Shown here: positions 19,801 to 27,756 of the stretch, piece after piece | How the letters are laid out: the number at the start of each line of letters is the position of its first letter | Position numbering within the stretch: the stretch's first letter is position 1 | Source: Salegentibacter sp. R32 | Lineage (GTDB): Bacteria; Bacteroidota; Bacteroidia; Flavobacteriales; Flavobacteriaceae | Direction: 5' to 3' | Length of the DNA stretch: 64,000 bases | Assembly: GCF_008692195.1 (NCBI RefSeq) | Contig: NZ_RXOM01000044.1 | Coordinates: 177,823 to 241,822, forward strand | Notes under the pieces: model-generated | The model's input: only the letters and a program-made list of their open reading frames with translations | The model's database searches: none | What the model was told of the DNA's origin: nothing | Made by a program: the position numbers and the translations under genes

Positions 19801-19949
19801 TCAAACCAGCTATTGGCATAATGCTCTGCAAAAAATAGATGAATTAACGCATCGTAAGTATTTTCTAAGGTAAAAAATACAGCAGAACCGTGAAAAACCA
19901 AGCCAATGATTAAAGCTACAATTAGGTATTTATTGGTTTTTTCTTTCAA
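16860..19949 (-). CDS. Large GT-C-like membrane protein (6-PTPS-related family)
   Basis: 1029 aa. About 12-13 membrane helices in the first 600 residues. The first helix is followed by LENTYDALIHLFFAEHYA, with Asp33 where GT-C enzymes keep a catalytic acid in their first external loop; YTGFTVMGYPPLVH follows. This is the layout of bacterial membrane proteins labelled 6-pyruvoyl-tetrahydropterin-synthase-related; the name is historical and no pterin activity is implied. After a last helix (about 615-635) come an NTF2-like domain (VVEAYYDALDFKEFERAHSY) and a beta-rich C-terminus, both probably periplasmic. The start is a TTG at 19949; no closer ATG precedes the first helix. First gene of a three-gene operon. 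Probably a polyprenyl-sugar-dependent glycosyltransferase (inference). Confidence 0.65.
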   Translation of the reverse strand: MKEKTNKYLIVALIIGLVFHGSAVFFTLENTYDALIHLFFAEHYANSWFEPWNYKWYTGFTVMGYPPLVHQAIGLLSLLGGLKFGMFTVAIIAVILFITGVYRFSLLMTASRKAAGYAALLAVFSSTFVETLHIFGQLPSIIGISILMHSLPEIYLWIKTGRHKYLWRALSLIAVTVTSHHVTPIFGMVFFIFPLIGMVIMDYSKEQVGSFKKIRFRLFLTSFFKLFKRIVLFGGSSLFIIIFCILPYWINSKKNPITQVPIPHGSRDNFLEVTSSGLVFFLIPWGILLFLLPYIFYRYYAKRYLFFGLSITLLTILGTGGTTPIPRMMLGDTAFNILTLDRFTLWASIMSLPIFGEFAYRFAEGDLRNYTQQKFGAIYHRVLGAFLVGMFLLMTVFTITIGYFRPMQPQKIKMLPIVNFLNQDQHDHWRFLTLGFGDQMAWLSAQTSALTVDGNYHSARRLPELTTRAVERLENSKFRGVEGIGSLQQFLTVPEKYNLKYIFSNDKFYDPLLYFCGWQRLQQLENGIMVWEKLNVPPLSKILPKEDVPVFLKLMWGIIPMLTVILAFIINLQVIWYQTLKINKVERPDFLKFENNYNHFSRKLFKLNHLWAVLMLGVVFYGVYLFYVKNTSQLTGKNVVEAYYDALDFKEFERAHSYLDPDSEISIAQYMLEVSVTDGILSSYAKLNAIEVELRNQTKNHAKAIAKTTWVTPLEKIEKTYYHELVKKQGKWYLEPSGFDLDIPPDQLFSDNTTQFYNHGRRRVTTQQTHHEDVLKQPVLEILSAKLVCNNSQYSIIGELQNVDNVPADVVLKATLYNDENEELANYNAKYMMKHKLMPKEVTSYRIDFEGIAWMDTATSIPETFNPDEFTPVALDDIPTKFNLQSAGNVATSDLYKQVSLSALEMNENSMEGTLFNYGIQEVTIPQLLVSYYDQDKNLIWVDSQFMREGVRIQRKQYFAYEWENLIDVEVLNSSLENCYVNGLPNESIAKKVIPNRKESHHQENLQAIKADEFSYIKVELNSYIGNPL

Positions 19950-19976
19950 TAGAAATTGTTCTTATAGTTAACAAGG

Positions 19977-20006
19977 TAAAGATAGCTTCAAGTAAAAAGT
20001 TACAAA
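19977..20006 (-). promoter_or_regulatory. Bacteroidota-type promoter for the 1029-aa protein operon
   Basis: On the minus strand TTTG (20006-20003), 18-nt spacer, TATCTTTA (19984-19977, one mismatch to TAnnTTTG). Predicted start near 19970, giving a leader of about 20 nt before the TTG start at 19949. Confidence 0.45.
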
Positions 20007-20092
20007 AATTTATTGGTCTATAGAAAATTACCGTTCGTCTAAACAAAAAACCTCACTAGTCAAAATATAAAATTTTCATTTAAGCTTTGAAC

Positions 20093-20100
20093 TACTTTTG
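20093..20100 (+). promoter_or_regulatory. Candidate -7 box for the receiver-GT2 gene
   Basis: TACTTTTG matches TAnnTTTG. No good -33 TTG is seen at 17-21 nt upstream, so this is weak. If real, transcription would start near 20106, which excludes the TTG at 20098 and ATG at 20101 as start codons and favours the ATG at 20146. Confidence 0.35.
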
Positions 20101-20145
20101 ATGAAAGAAAATCAAAACAAACAACTATTCAAAAAAATTACTCGT

Positions 20146-21336
20146 ATGAAAATTCTAGCTATAGACGACCAGCAGTTGGTATTATTACCACTTAAAAAGA
20201 AGCTTACCGAGTTAGGGTATGAAGTTGAAACGTTAACTGAATCTAACAAAGCTAAATTTGTATATGAAACTTTTTTACCGGACTTGGTAATTGTAGATAT
20301 TAATATGCCAAATGTTTCCGGTTTAGATATAGTGAAATTTATCAAACAAGAAAAAGGAGATGCAACCCCTATTATGGTTTTATCTGGTAATACAGAAGAT
20401 GACTTGATTGTTGAAGCTTTTGAAATGGGTATTGACGATTATATGAAAAAGCCGCTAAGCTTAGAAGAGGTTTGTGCGAGAGTGAAAAGACTTATTGGGT
20501 TTGCTACTAATCATCAACCCGCCAAAACCCAATCTAAAACTATTATAGAAAAAAGATGTGTGGGAGTGGTAATCCCTTGCTACAATGAAGAAGAGCGTTT
20601 ACTTAGCAAAGAGTTTTTAAATTTTGTGGAAGAACATTCCGGTTATCATTTATGCTTTGTGAATGATGGAAGTACAGATAGAACTTTAGAAGTTTTAAAA
20701 GAGCTTAAAAAAGGACGTGAAGAATATATAAGTGTTTATGATTGTTTTAAAAATGGTGGTAAAGCCGAAGCGGTGAGACAAGGAATGCTTTACTTAGAAA
20801 GGTTTCGATACTTAGATTACATCGGTTTTTTAGATGCCGACCTTTCTACCAACTTAAATGATTTTGATGCTTTGGTAAACACGATAGAATCTTCTTCATT
20901 TAAAATTGTAAGCGGTTCTAGAATTAGCAGAATGGGTGCGAACATCACTAAAGAATCTGCCAGAAAAATTATTAGTTTATCTATTAATTACATTATAAGA
21001 AAAATCTTGGGTATGGATTTTAAAGATACCCAATGTGGTGCAAAAATAATGAATAGAGAAATAATTAATGTTGCTTTTCAAAAGAAGTTTGTGACCAAAT
21101 GGCTTTTTGATGTGGAGATTTTTATGCGAATGAAAAAGCATTTTGGTACGAGAAAAGCTCAAGCATATATTTGCGAACAACCTTTAAATAGATGGGTACA
21201 TGCTGATGGTTCTAAGTTATCGATGAAGGATTCTATGAAGATTGTTTTTCAATTAGCTGAAATAGCTTGGGTGTACAGAAGGAAGAAAAGCAAAAACGTG
21301 GAGGTATTTTCGCCCACATTTCAAATGGGTAAGTAA
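20146..21336 (+). CDS. Response-regulator receiver fused to a GT2 glycosyltransferase
   Basis: 396 aa from the ATG at 20146 (an in-frame ATG at 20101 would add 15 residues; 20146 gives the standard MKILAIDD receiver start). Receiver domain 1-118 with a full phosphorylation site: acidic pair D7/D8, phospho-acceptor D51 in IVDINMP, S80 and K102 (KKP). Residues 140-370 are a GT2 domain of the dolichol-phosphate-mannose-synthase/ALG5 type: VVIPCYNEEE, FVNDGSTDRT and the metal-binding DAD at 230-232. No membrane helix follows, so the enzyme is cytosolic; it probably charges a polyprenyl phosphate with a sugar for a GT-C enzyme such as its divergent neighbour (inference). No histidine kinase is in the window. 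A terminator follows. Confidence 0.88.
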   Translation: MKILAIDDQQLVLLPLKKKLTELGYEVETLTESNKAKFVYETFLPDLVIVDINMPNVSGLDIVKFIKQEKGDATPIMVLSGNTEDDLIVEAFEMGIDDYMKKPLSLEEVCARVKRLIGFATNHQPAKTQSKTIIEKRCVGVVIPCYNEEERLLSKEFLNFVEEHSGYHLCFVNDGSTDRTLEVLKELKKGREEYISVYDCFKNGGKAEAVRQGMLYLERFRYLDYIGFLDADLSTNLNDFDALVNTIESSSFKIVSGSRISRMGANITKESARKIISLSINYIIRKILGMDFKDTQCGAKIMNREIINVAFQKKFVTKWLFDVEIFMRMKKHFGTRKAQAYICEQPLNRWVHADGSKLSMKDSMKIVFQLAEIAWVYRRKKSKNVEVFSPTFQMGK

Positions 21337-21392
21337 GTTTTTCATAATGGTTAGTTTTTTTTTGATTTTTAAATGTTAATTACCCCACGTTG

Positions 21393-21427
21393 AGTCGGCC
21401 TTGCTTTATGCGGGCCGGCTTTTTTTA
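21393..21427 (+). terminator. Rho-independent terminator after the receiver-GT2 gene
   Basis: GC-rich 8-bp stem (21393-21400 with 21413-21420, one T-G pair) followed by a run of T from 21420. Confidence 0.85.
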
Positions 21428-21432
21428 TTAAA

Positions 21433-21460
21433 AAAAGAGCTGCAATTGAACAGCTCTTTT
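21433..21460 (-). terminator. Rho-independent terminator after the choice-of-anchor A gene
   Basis: Perfect 10-bp inverted repeat, arms 21433-21442 and 21451-21460. Read on the minus strand it is followed by a T-tract (A-run at 21430-21436 on plus). Confidence 0.85.
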
Positions 21461-21479
21461 CGTGAAAAATTATTGAAGA

Positions 21480-24400
21480 TTATCTGAAAATTACCTTTGT
21501 AGTTCCATAATTTGTTTTGGAAGAAGTAATATTACAGAAAAGCATACCAGGAGCTACGTTAAGATTAAATCTTAAATCATTTCTACCTTCGCTTAATTGT
21601 ATATTTTTTGAATAAACTATCTTCCCTGTAATATCGTATAATTTGAGTTCTGCAGAAGTTTTATCTTCACTGTACAACATACAGTTTAAATCTCCTTCAG
21701 AAGGATTAGGGTAAACCATAAACTCATTTTTCATATTTATTAATAAATCTTGATAACCTTCAGGAGCAGTTTTAGTGAATTTTACATTTTCAATGGTTAA
21801 GTCTAAGTCATTCGTTTCGGCTTCTACGGGTAAAAATGTAAAAGTTAACATAGTTAAATCATCTAGAGTAATTGATTTATTAGTGCCGGAAGAAGCGAAA
21901 AATTCAAAAGGTACATAATAGGTTTGTTCTTCTTCTCTTACGTTGATGTTAGCTCTGTATTGTTTTTTCCATTCTTCAATAGAAGATTTTAAAAGTCCTA
22001 GCTCTAATAAACCACTTCCTTTAGCTGTAAAAGAAAGATATTTATATTCCGTATAATCTGATGGTAAATTACCTGGTAATAAAGATTTATATAAAGTTAG
22101 ATAGTCGTATTCGCTATGAGCTTTAATATGAACATTTCTGTGAACAGGCATTTCATCTTCTTCATAAATTCTTTCAAAATTGTTAGAAACACGATATTCT
22201 TCAATAGTTGTATAAGTTGCATCGTAATCTAAGCCCCAGTTTCCGTCTGCGTGATAAAACACATCTTGAATTTCGCCATTTACGTTTATTCTTCCATCGT
22301 ACTCATAACCGTCTTTAATATCGATTTTTACAGTTTGGACGTCATCAGATTTAAATGGATTGTATCGTAATGCGAAACCATTTGTTTCACTGTATACTTC
22401 ATCCATCATAATTTCAACACTTTGGTCTTTTTTGTTACTTCTTAATTTTAAAATTAAATCTGTACCATCTCTATCTACCTTAGCAACGTAAGTTTTCGGT
22501 AACTTCTGTGTTTCAGTTTGAATAACAGAAGTATAATTCTTTAAGTTGTTGATAATGTCTTTTACTAGGTTTTTAGTGCTTTCAGGTTTTGTAGCCCAAA
22601 CTTGAAAGTTAAAAACTTCATTGGAAGGAATATATCCATTTACATACCAGTTGGATTGTAGGGTGTAATTCTCTTCATTTGAATTTTCTCCTACTGCAAA
22701 AGAAATGGCATATTCGGTCACACCGTTTCTCTGTTTTATAGCTTGCATGATAAAATTGTAACCTTCAATTTGAACTGGTTGAATGTTTAGAATTTCAGCA
22801 CCTTTCAATCTATCACAAGAAGCTTTGGTATGATTGTAAACTCTATCAATAGTTTTAATACCTAATACTACTCCTTTTGTTTTTCCTTCTACAGAAAAAT
22901 CTACACTTAATACCTCTTCAGCTACTGTATAATCTAAAATATCTGTTGGCGAGGTGATATAAGATGTGTTACCGGGAACTAGTTCTGCAGGAAACATATC
23001 TAAAAGAGTTTGCCCATTTTGCCCTCTGCCAGCCAAGTTAGATTTTAGCTCTCGTTTATTGAATTTTGCTGCATTTTCCTTTTTAAAGTTAGTAGCGATG
23101 CTTCTCTTTTTGCGTTGAACGTATTGCTTAGACACCACGTCTCCTAAACTTTCGCTTTCCAGTCCGCCATCGTTTCCTGTGTTTACGTCTTCAGATTCTA
23201 TTGTTACAGGAATCATAGTGGTATTTACACAGCCATTAAGGTCGGTGGTAGTAACAAAAACTTCATAATAGCCTGCCTGAGTAAAATCAAAAATTACCGT
23301 GCTTTGGTTAGGGTATAAATTGCTTCCTACTCCAGAAAGTTCCCAAGAGTAATTAGTAAACTCACTGCTGTTGGTAAGTGTAAATTCTTTGGTTACTGTT
23401 CCTGAACCACTGGTTAAAGTAGTCTGTGAAACAATTGCTGGGGTAGTTGAAAACACTTCAACTTGAATTACTTCAGAATCTGAACCATAAGTATTGGTAG
23501 TGGTTAGCTCTACTGTATAAATACCAGCTGAACTATAAGTTTTTGAAGGATTCATATCTGTACTTGTGGTTCCGTCTCCAAAATCCCAAAGATAGCTTAA
23601 AGGAGCTTCAGGTTGAGTTGCTGCTCCTGTATTAGAAGTGTTGGTGAAAGTAAATTCGTTATCAACTAAACATTGTTCTGCTGAGTTAACACTAAATTCT
23701 GCTATTGGTGGAACTCCAGTAACAGGGGCGCATCCTGTAAGTGAAGGTTGAAAAACAGCATAGTGCATTTCGCCACCACTATGAACCAACGATTTACCAA
23801 TTACTTGTCCTTCAATATTAGATTGATTAACTGTTTTTACAATATCTGCGAAAGGAGCATAAACAGTACCTTCCACAGTAGAATTTCCTTGAATGTTTAA
23901 GGTAGTAGTATTATAGAAGTTGTATAAAATGTATGGACAGTTTTGGAAACCTACGCCTGCTTGATTCCACACATTCCAGTTAAACGTCCCGGGAGCATCT
24001 ACATTAATTACTAATATTTTTGAAGCATTTGGTTGTTGGTTATAGGTAAATACTTGAACATTGTTCATGTCGGTGCCGCTAACATTCAAGTAGTTAATCC
24101 CGTTCTGTAAATTTATTTTTACCTGATTTGGAAGATTTGTGTTAGGAATGGATTGCCCATTAGGATTTGTTAATTGTGCATTTCCTGTGCATTGAGCAAT
24201 ACTAGAAGAAATAGTTCTCATTTCTTGAAAAGCACTCGAAAAATCTATAAGGTTATCTTCAAAAACCGGATTGTTATTTACACCAACGTTTAATTGATTA
24301 GAGTTGGCTTGCAACATAATCTTTGGGGAGGAATTATAGTTTGAGCCGGGTGTAATTCTAATAGGTGAAGCCGCATTGTTTTGATCATAATACCAAACAT

Positions 24401-24752
24401 AAGAGCCTTGCCCATCACCAATTTTTGCATAAGTATTTTGGTTAACTTGTAGAGCATTACCGGATTGATAGTTTACTTTCCCTCCAACCAAGAGACCAAT
24501 TTTATTGCCTCCTACTTCAAAATCTCCTGTGTGATTCACAGCAACTTGATAATTCCCTTGAAGGGTTAAATCATTACCGCAAGCGACCGGACCTTCAGAT
24601 TCGTTTGTTGAAAGGGTCATGTTGTTTTCGAGAAAAACATTAAATCCTTTTGCCGGGTTGGTCGGTGATTGTGCATAAGATTCATTTGAAATGAATAAAG
24701 CAAATGAAACCACGAATATTGCAATTGCAACCTCTTTAATATTGAATGACAT
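21480..24752 (-). CDS. Secreted choice-of-anchor A/PKD protein with T9SS type A sorting domain
   Basis: 1090 aa. Signal peptide (1-27, ESYAQ). About 30-340 is a choice-of-anchor A beta-helix-like domain (GFNVFLENNMTL, LTLQGNYQVAV, NSTVEGTVYAPFADI). Two PKD domains follow (about 350-435, with YLWDFGDGTTST, and about 437-520). The middle (about 520-1005) is not recognised and contains a basic stretch KKRSIATNFKKEN and a possible carbohydrate-binding-like beta segment near 900-1005. The last 80 residues are a T9SS type A target domain (VYPNPSEGDLN, LYDITGKIVYSK, GTTKVIF). It is likely displayed or released at the surface; it may interact with the polysaccharide of the adjoining locus (inference). 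Confidence 0.88.
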   Translation of the reverse strand: MSFNIKEVAIAIFVVSFALFISNESYAQSPTNPAKGFNVFLENNMTLSTNESEGPVACGNDLTLQGNYQVAVNHTGDFEVGGNKIGLLVGGKVNYQSGNALQVNQNTYAKIGDGQGSYVWYYDQNNAASPIRITPGSNYNSSPKIMLQANSNQLNVGVNNNPVFEDNLIDFSSAFQEMRTISSSIAQCTGNAQLTNPNGQSIPNTNLPNQVKINLQNGINYLNVSGTDMNNVQVFTYNQQPNASKILVINVDAPGTFNWNVWNQAGVGFQNCPYILYNFYNTTTLNIQGNSTVEGTVYAPFADIVKTVNQSNIEGQVIGKSLVHSGGEMHYAVFQPSLTGCAPVTGVPPIAEFSVNSAEQCLVDNEFTFTNTSNTGAATQPEAPLSYLWDFGDGTTSTDMNPSKTYSSAGIYTVELTTTNTYGSDSEVIQVEVFSTTPAIVSQTTLTSGSGTVTKEFTLTNSSEFTNYSWELSGVGSNLYPNQSTVIFDFTQAGYYEVFVTTTDLNGCVNTTMIPVTIESEDVNTGNDGGLESESLGDVVSKQYVQRKKRSIATNFKKENAAKFNKRELKSNLAGRGQNGQTLLDMFPAELVPGNTSYITSPTDILDYTVAEEVLSVDFSVEGKTKGVVLGIKTIDRVYNHTKASCDRLKGAEILNIQPVQIEGYNFIMQAIKQRNGVTEYAISFAVGENSNEENYTLQSNWYVNGYIPSNEVFNFQVWATKPESTKNLVKDIINNLKNYTSVIQTETQKLPKTYVAKVDRDGTDLILKLRSNKKDQSVEIMMDEVYSETNGFALRYNPFKSDDVQTVKIDIKDGYEYDGRINVNGEIQDVFYHADGNWGLDYDATYTTIEEYRVSNNFERIYEEDEMPVHRNVHIKAHSEYDYLTLYKSLLPGNLPSDYTEYKYLSFTAKGSGLLELGLLKSSIEEWKKQYRANINVREEEQTYYVPFEFFASSGTNKSITLDDLTMLTFTFLPVEAETNDLDLTIENVKFTKTAPEGYQDLLINMKNEFMVYPNPSEGDLNCMLYSEDKTSAELKLYDITGKIVYSKNIQLSEGRNDLRFNLNVAPGMLFCNITSSKTNYGTTKVIFR

Positions 24753-24769
24753 TTTTGTAGAATTTTTGT

Positions 24770-24802
24770 CAAAATTAAGAAAAATTAAGTTTAACTAACC
24801 AA
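24770..24802 (-). promoter_or_regulatory. Promoter for the choice-of-anchor A gene
   Basis: Minus strand TTG (24802-24800), 22-nt spacer (slightly long), TAATTTTG (24777-24770), a full match to TAnnTTTG. Predicted start near 24764, a short leader before the ATG at 24752. Confidence 0.45.
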
Positions 24803-24972
24803 TTAAAAATCAATTATCTATAAAGTGTTTAGAATATCCGATGAAGTGAGTTTTTTGAAAATGTTTTAAGCTTAACTTTAATGTGTATGTAATTAAAATT
24901 TAATAGTAAATGTTAGTTTTTAGAGTAAATTTTCTATTAATTTATATTTTAAAACGATTAATACTATAGAAA

Positions 24973-25629
24973 ATGAAATTTTTTATTGATACTGCCAATT
25001 TAGAACAAATTAGAGAAGCTCAAGATTTGGGTATTTTAGATGGAGTTACCACTAACCCTTCTTTAATGGCGAAAGAAGGAATTACCGGTAAAAATAATAT
25101 TTTGAAGCATTATGTAGAAATATGTGAAATAGTTAGCGGTGATGTATCTGCGGAAGTGGTAGCTACAGATTTTGAAGGAATTGTGAAAGAAGGAGAAGAA
25201 TTGGCTGAACTTCACGAGCGGATTGTAGTGAAAGTTCCGATGATTAAGGAAGGAGTAAAAGCTATTAAGTATTTTTCAGATAATCATATAAAAACCAATT
25301 GTACGTTAGTGTTTTCTGTGGGACAAGCACTTTTAGCTGCAAAAGCGGGAGCCACGTATGTTTCGCCATTTATAGGAAGATTAGATGATATTTCTACAGA
25401 TGGGTTGGATTTAATTGCAGATATTAGGCAGGTTTATGATAATTATGGTTTCGAAACTCAGATTCTTGCGGCATCCATAAGACATACGATGCATGTAGTG
25501 AATTGTGCCAAAATCGGAGCAGATGTAATGACGGGACCTCTTTCTTCTATTGAAGGTCTGTTGAAACATCCATTAACCGATATTGGTTTGGAAAAGTTTT
25601 TAGAAGATGCTAAAAAATTGAATTCTTAA
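24973..25629 (+). CDS. fsa: Transaldolase-like fructose-6-phosphate aldolase
   Basis: 218 aa, the short single-domain TalC/FSA form of transaldolase. Starts [20 protein letters not shown] and has [13 protein letters not shown]; the Schiff-base lysine lies in the RIVVKVPM segment (about residue 85). Further motifs are [24 protein letters not shown] and ILAASIRH. It acts in cytosolic sugar-phosphate metabolism, either sedoheptulose/fructose transaldolase exchange or F6P cleavage; which one cannot be decided here. It is a single gene with its own 220-bp upstream region and shares a terminator with the convergent dehydratase gene. Confidence 0.88.
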   Translation: MKFFIDTANLEQIREAQDLGILDGVTTNPSLMAKEGITGKNNILKHYVEICEIVSGDVSAEVVATDFEGIVKEGEELAELHERIVVKVPMIKEGVKAIKYFSDNHIKTNCTLVFSVGQALLAAKAGATYVSPFIGRLDDISTDGLDLIADIRQVYDNYGFETQILAASIRHTMHVVNCAKIGADVMTGPLSSIEGLLKHPLTDIGLEKFLEDAKKLNS

Positions 25630-25652
25630 TTAGTAATGGTATTATAAACTTA

Positions 25653-25684
25653 TAAAAGGTTACACTCAATTCTGTAACCTTTTA
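25653..25684. terminator. Shared bidirectional terminator overlapping the dehydratase stop codon
   Basis: Perfect 12-bp inverted repeat (arms 25653-25664 and 25673-25684, 8-nt loop). The right arm and loop encode the last codons (KRLQN then stop) of the minus-strand dehydratase gene, so one hairpin serves both convergent genes. Confidence 0.8.
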
Positions 25685-27609
25685 TTTGTATGAGATAATT
25701 TATCTTTTTCATTTTTATGGATAGCAGAAGAGTATTCAGGAACTAGTTTTTTTAAATCCATCAACGTTTTTTCAGTTTTATAATTCTCTATATTTGAATT
25801 TAAAGAATGTAGTAAAGAAATCTTTGATTGATCAAAATAATGAGAAGCTTTGGCAATCATAATTTTATTATGATGCGTTGGTAATGTTGTTTCTTTATCT
25901 GCAAGTAGCTCTTCGTATAATTTTTCTCCCGGTCTAAGCCCTGTAAATTCAACCTTGATATCTACGTTGGGAGTTAATCCTGTTAAACGAATTAATTGAT
26001 GGGCTAAATCTACAATTTTCACAGGTTTACCCATATCAAATACGTAAATCTCTCCACCTTTTCCCATGGCGCCAGCTTCTAAAACTAATTGGCAAGCCTC
26101 ATCAATCGTCATAAAATAGCGGGTGATTTCAGGGTGAGTTACCGTGACTGGGCCGTTGTTTTTTATTTGCTTTTGAAAATGTGGTATTACAGAACCATTA
26201 GAACCTAAAACATTTCCGAATCTTGTAGTGATGAAATTAACTTTGGTATTTAAATCTTTAGATAAAGATTGTATGTAAAGTTCTGCCGCTCTTTTGGAAG
26301 CGCCCATGATATTGGTAGGATTGACTGCTTTATCGGTAGAAATAAATACAAAACGTTCAGCTTTGTATTTTATGGCTAGATCGGCAATGATTCTAGTTCC
26401 CTTGTAATTTACACTTAATGATTCAACCGGATTGTCTTCCATCATAGGGACATGTTTGTAGGCAGCCCCATGGAATACAATTTCAGGAAGATAAGTTTTG
26501 AATATTTGACTAATTCTATTTTTGTCTCTTACGTTGGCAATGATTTTTTCAAATTTAAGATTGGGATAGTCTTTTTGCAATTCAACCGTAAGTTCATGTA
26601 AAGGGGTTTCTGCTTGATCTAATAAAAGTATCTTATCAGGATCAAATGAAATAAGTTGTCTTACAATTTCACTTCCAATAGATCCAGCAGCCCCGGTAAC
26701 CAATACGGTTTTGTTTTCATATATCTGAAAAAGTTTTTTGTTATTCAGTTTAATAGGATTTCTTCTTAATAAATCTTCAATTTTAATTTCTTTGAGATTT
26801 TTGAAATCAGTATGATCCCAATCTACGATTTTAGGTAATTTGTATATTTTTATTTTCAGTTCTAATAACTCATTAATAGTATCTTTTGAGGACTTTTTTA
26901 ATTTGGTTAATGTTTGGTCGCTTACAATAAGTGATTTAGAATAGTAATTGGAGTGTTTAATTTCATCTATACTGTAAATAGGTAAATTAAAAATTTTATT
27001 TCTAGTAGAATTACTGTCTATACTTATAAAGCCAATTATGTTAAATTGATTAAAGTTTTGAGAGACTAAACCTTCTGCCATAGCAACATCGGAAACCGAA
27101 GTACCTAAAATATATGCTTTTTTTAATGATTTATGATTAGAATGATTTATTAGCTCATAAATTCTTTTCACTGTAATTCTGAAGAAAAATAATAGCGAAT
27201 AAGCAATAAAGCCGTAAATTAAAATTCCGGCATCATAAATTAGTTTATGAGAGAAGAAATAAAAATCAATATGATTTATTACTAAAACTGTGGCAACACA
27301 ACTTACAGTGACCTGTAGTTGTTTTATAGCGTCTTTAAAACTAGAATATCTAACGAGTCCTTGATAAGATTGAAAAATAAAAAAGAAAATGCATTGTATA
27401 AACAATATAGCTCCTAGTTCCCATGTTATATTCAAAAATGATAAACCACTTGGCTGTAGTGTAGAAACAAAAAAGAATGCGGTATTGATTGCTATAAGGC
27501 ATAAAAGTAAATCAATAGAAAAAATTATCCATCTAGGGACATAATTTTTAACTATTTTTTGTGCAAGTTTGAGGATTGTAATTTTGATTTGTAAGCTCTT
27601 TTTCAACAC
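25666..27609 (-). CDS. Membrane-bound UDP-sugar 4,6-dehydratase (WbpM/PglF/CapD type)
   Basis: 647 aa, the full-length class. Four membrane helices lie in about 25-148, then a first nucleotide-binding-like domain, then the catalytic extended-SDR domain with TGAAGSIGSEI at 305-315, VFHGAAYKHVPMMEDNP, and STDKAVNPTNIMGASKRAAE. The usual SDR tyrosine is replaced by Met (MGASK), as in long-form WbpM homologues. It probably converts UDP-GlcNAc to the 4-keto-6-deoxy sugar feeding the O-unit. The start is GTG at 27609 (a TTG follows directly); no ATG is available before the first helix. It is divergent from the OPX/Wzc-like genes and on the opposite strand to the rest of the locus. Confidence 0.88.
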   Translation of the reverse strand: MLKKSLQIKITILKLAQKIVKNYVPRWIIFSIDLLLCLIAINTAFFFVSTLQPSGLSFLNITWELGAILFIQCIFFFIFQSYQGLVRYSSFKDAIKQLQVTVSCVATVLVINHIDFYFFSHKLIYDAGILIYGFIAYSLLFFFRITVKRIYELINHSNHKSLKKAYILGTSVSDVAMAEGLVSQNFNQFNIIGFISIDSNSTRNKIFNLPIYSIDEIKHSNYYSKSLIVSDQTLTKLKKSSKDTINELLELKIKIYKLPKIVDWDHTDFKNLKEIKIEDLLRRNPIKLNNKKLFQIYENKTVLVTGAAGSIGSEIVRQLISFDPDKILLLDQAETPLHELTVELQKDYPNLKFEKIIANVRDKNRISQIFKTYLPEIVFHGAAYKHVPMMEDNPVESLSVNYKGTRIIADLAIKYKAERFVFISTDKAVNPTNIMGASKRAAELYIQSLSKDLNTKVNFITTRFGNVLGSNGSVIPHFQKQIKNNGPVTVTHPEITRYFMTIDEACQLVLEAGAMGKGGEIYVFDMGKPVKIVDLAHQLIRLTGLTPNVDIKVEFTGLRPGEKLYEELLADKETTLPTHHNKIMIAKASHYFDQSKISLLHSLNSNIENYKTEKTLMDLKKLVPEYSSAIHKNEKDKLSHTNKRLQN

Positions 27610-27743
27610 ATTAAAGTTATAAAATGATTAAATATAATTTTTTTAATCTGATTACAATTTTTTTTAACTTTTTAATAATCAGGCTGTGGGGGATGAGGTG
27701 AAATTTGTTGCAAATCTACATTTTTTTAGAAACAAAAGTTACA

Positions 27744-27751
27744 TATATTTG
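27744..27751 (+). promoter_or_regulatory. -7 box (TATATTTG) five bases from the OPX start codon
   Basis: Perfect TAnnTTTG match, ending 5 nt before the ATG at 27757. No TTG is found at the normal -33 distance. If used, the mRNA would start at or next to the ATG and be leaderless. Confidence 0.45.
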
Positions 27752-27756
27752 CGCGT

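Noticed and set aside
16860-19949. Literal pterin-enzyme role for the 6-PTPS-related membrane protein
   Set aside because: The protein is polytopic with a GT-C-like first loop; the family name is historical and gives no evidence for pterin chemistry.
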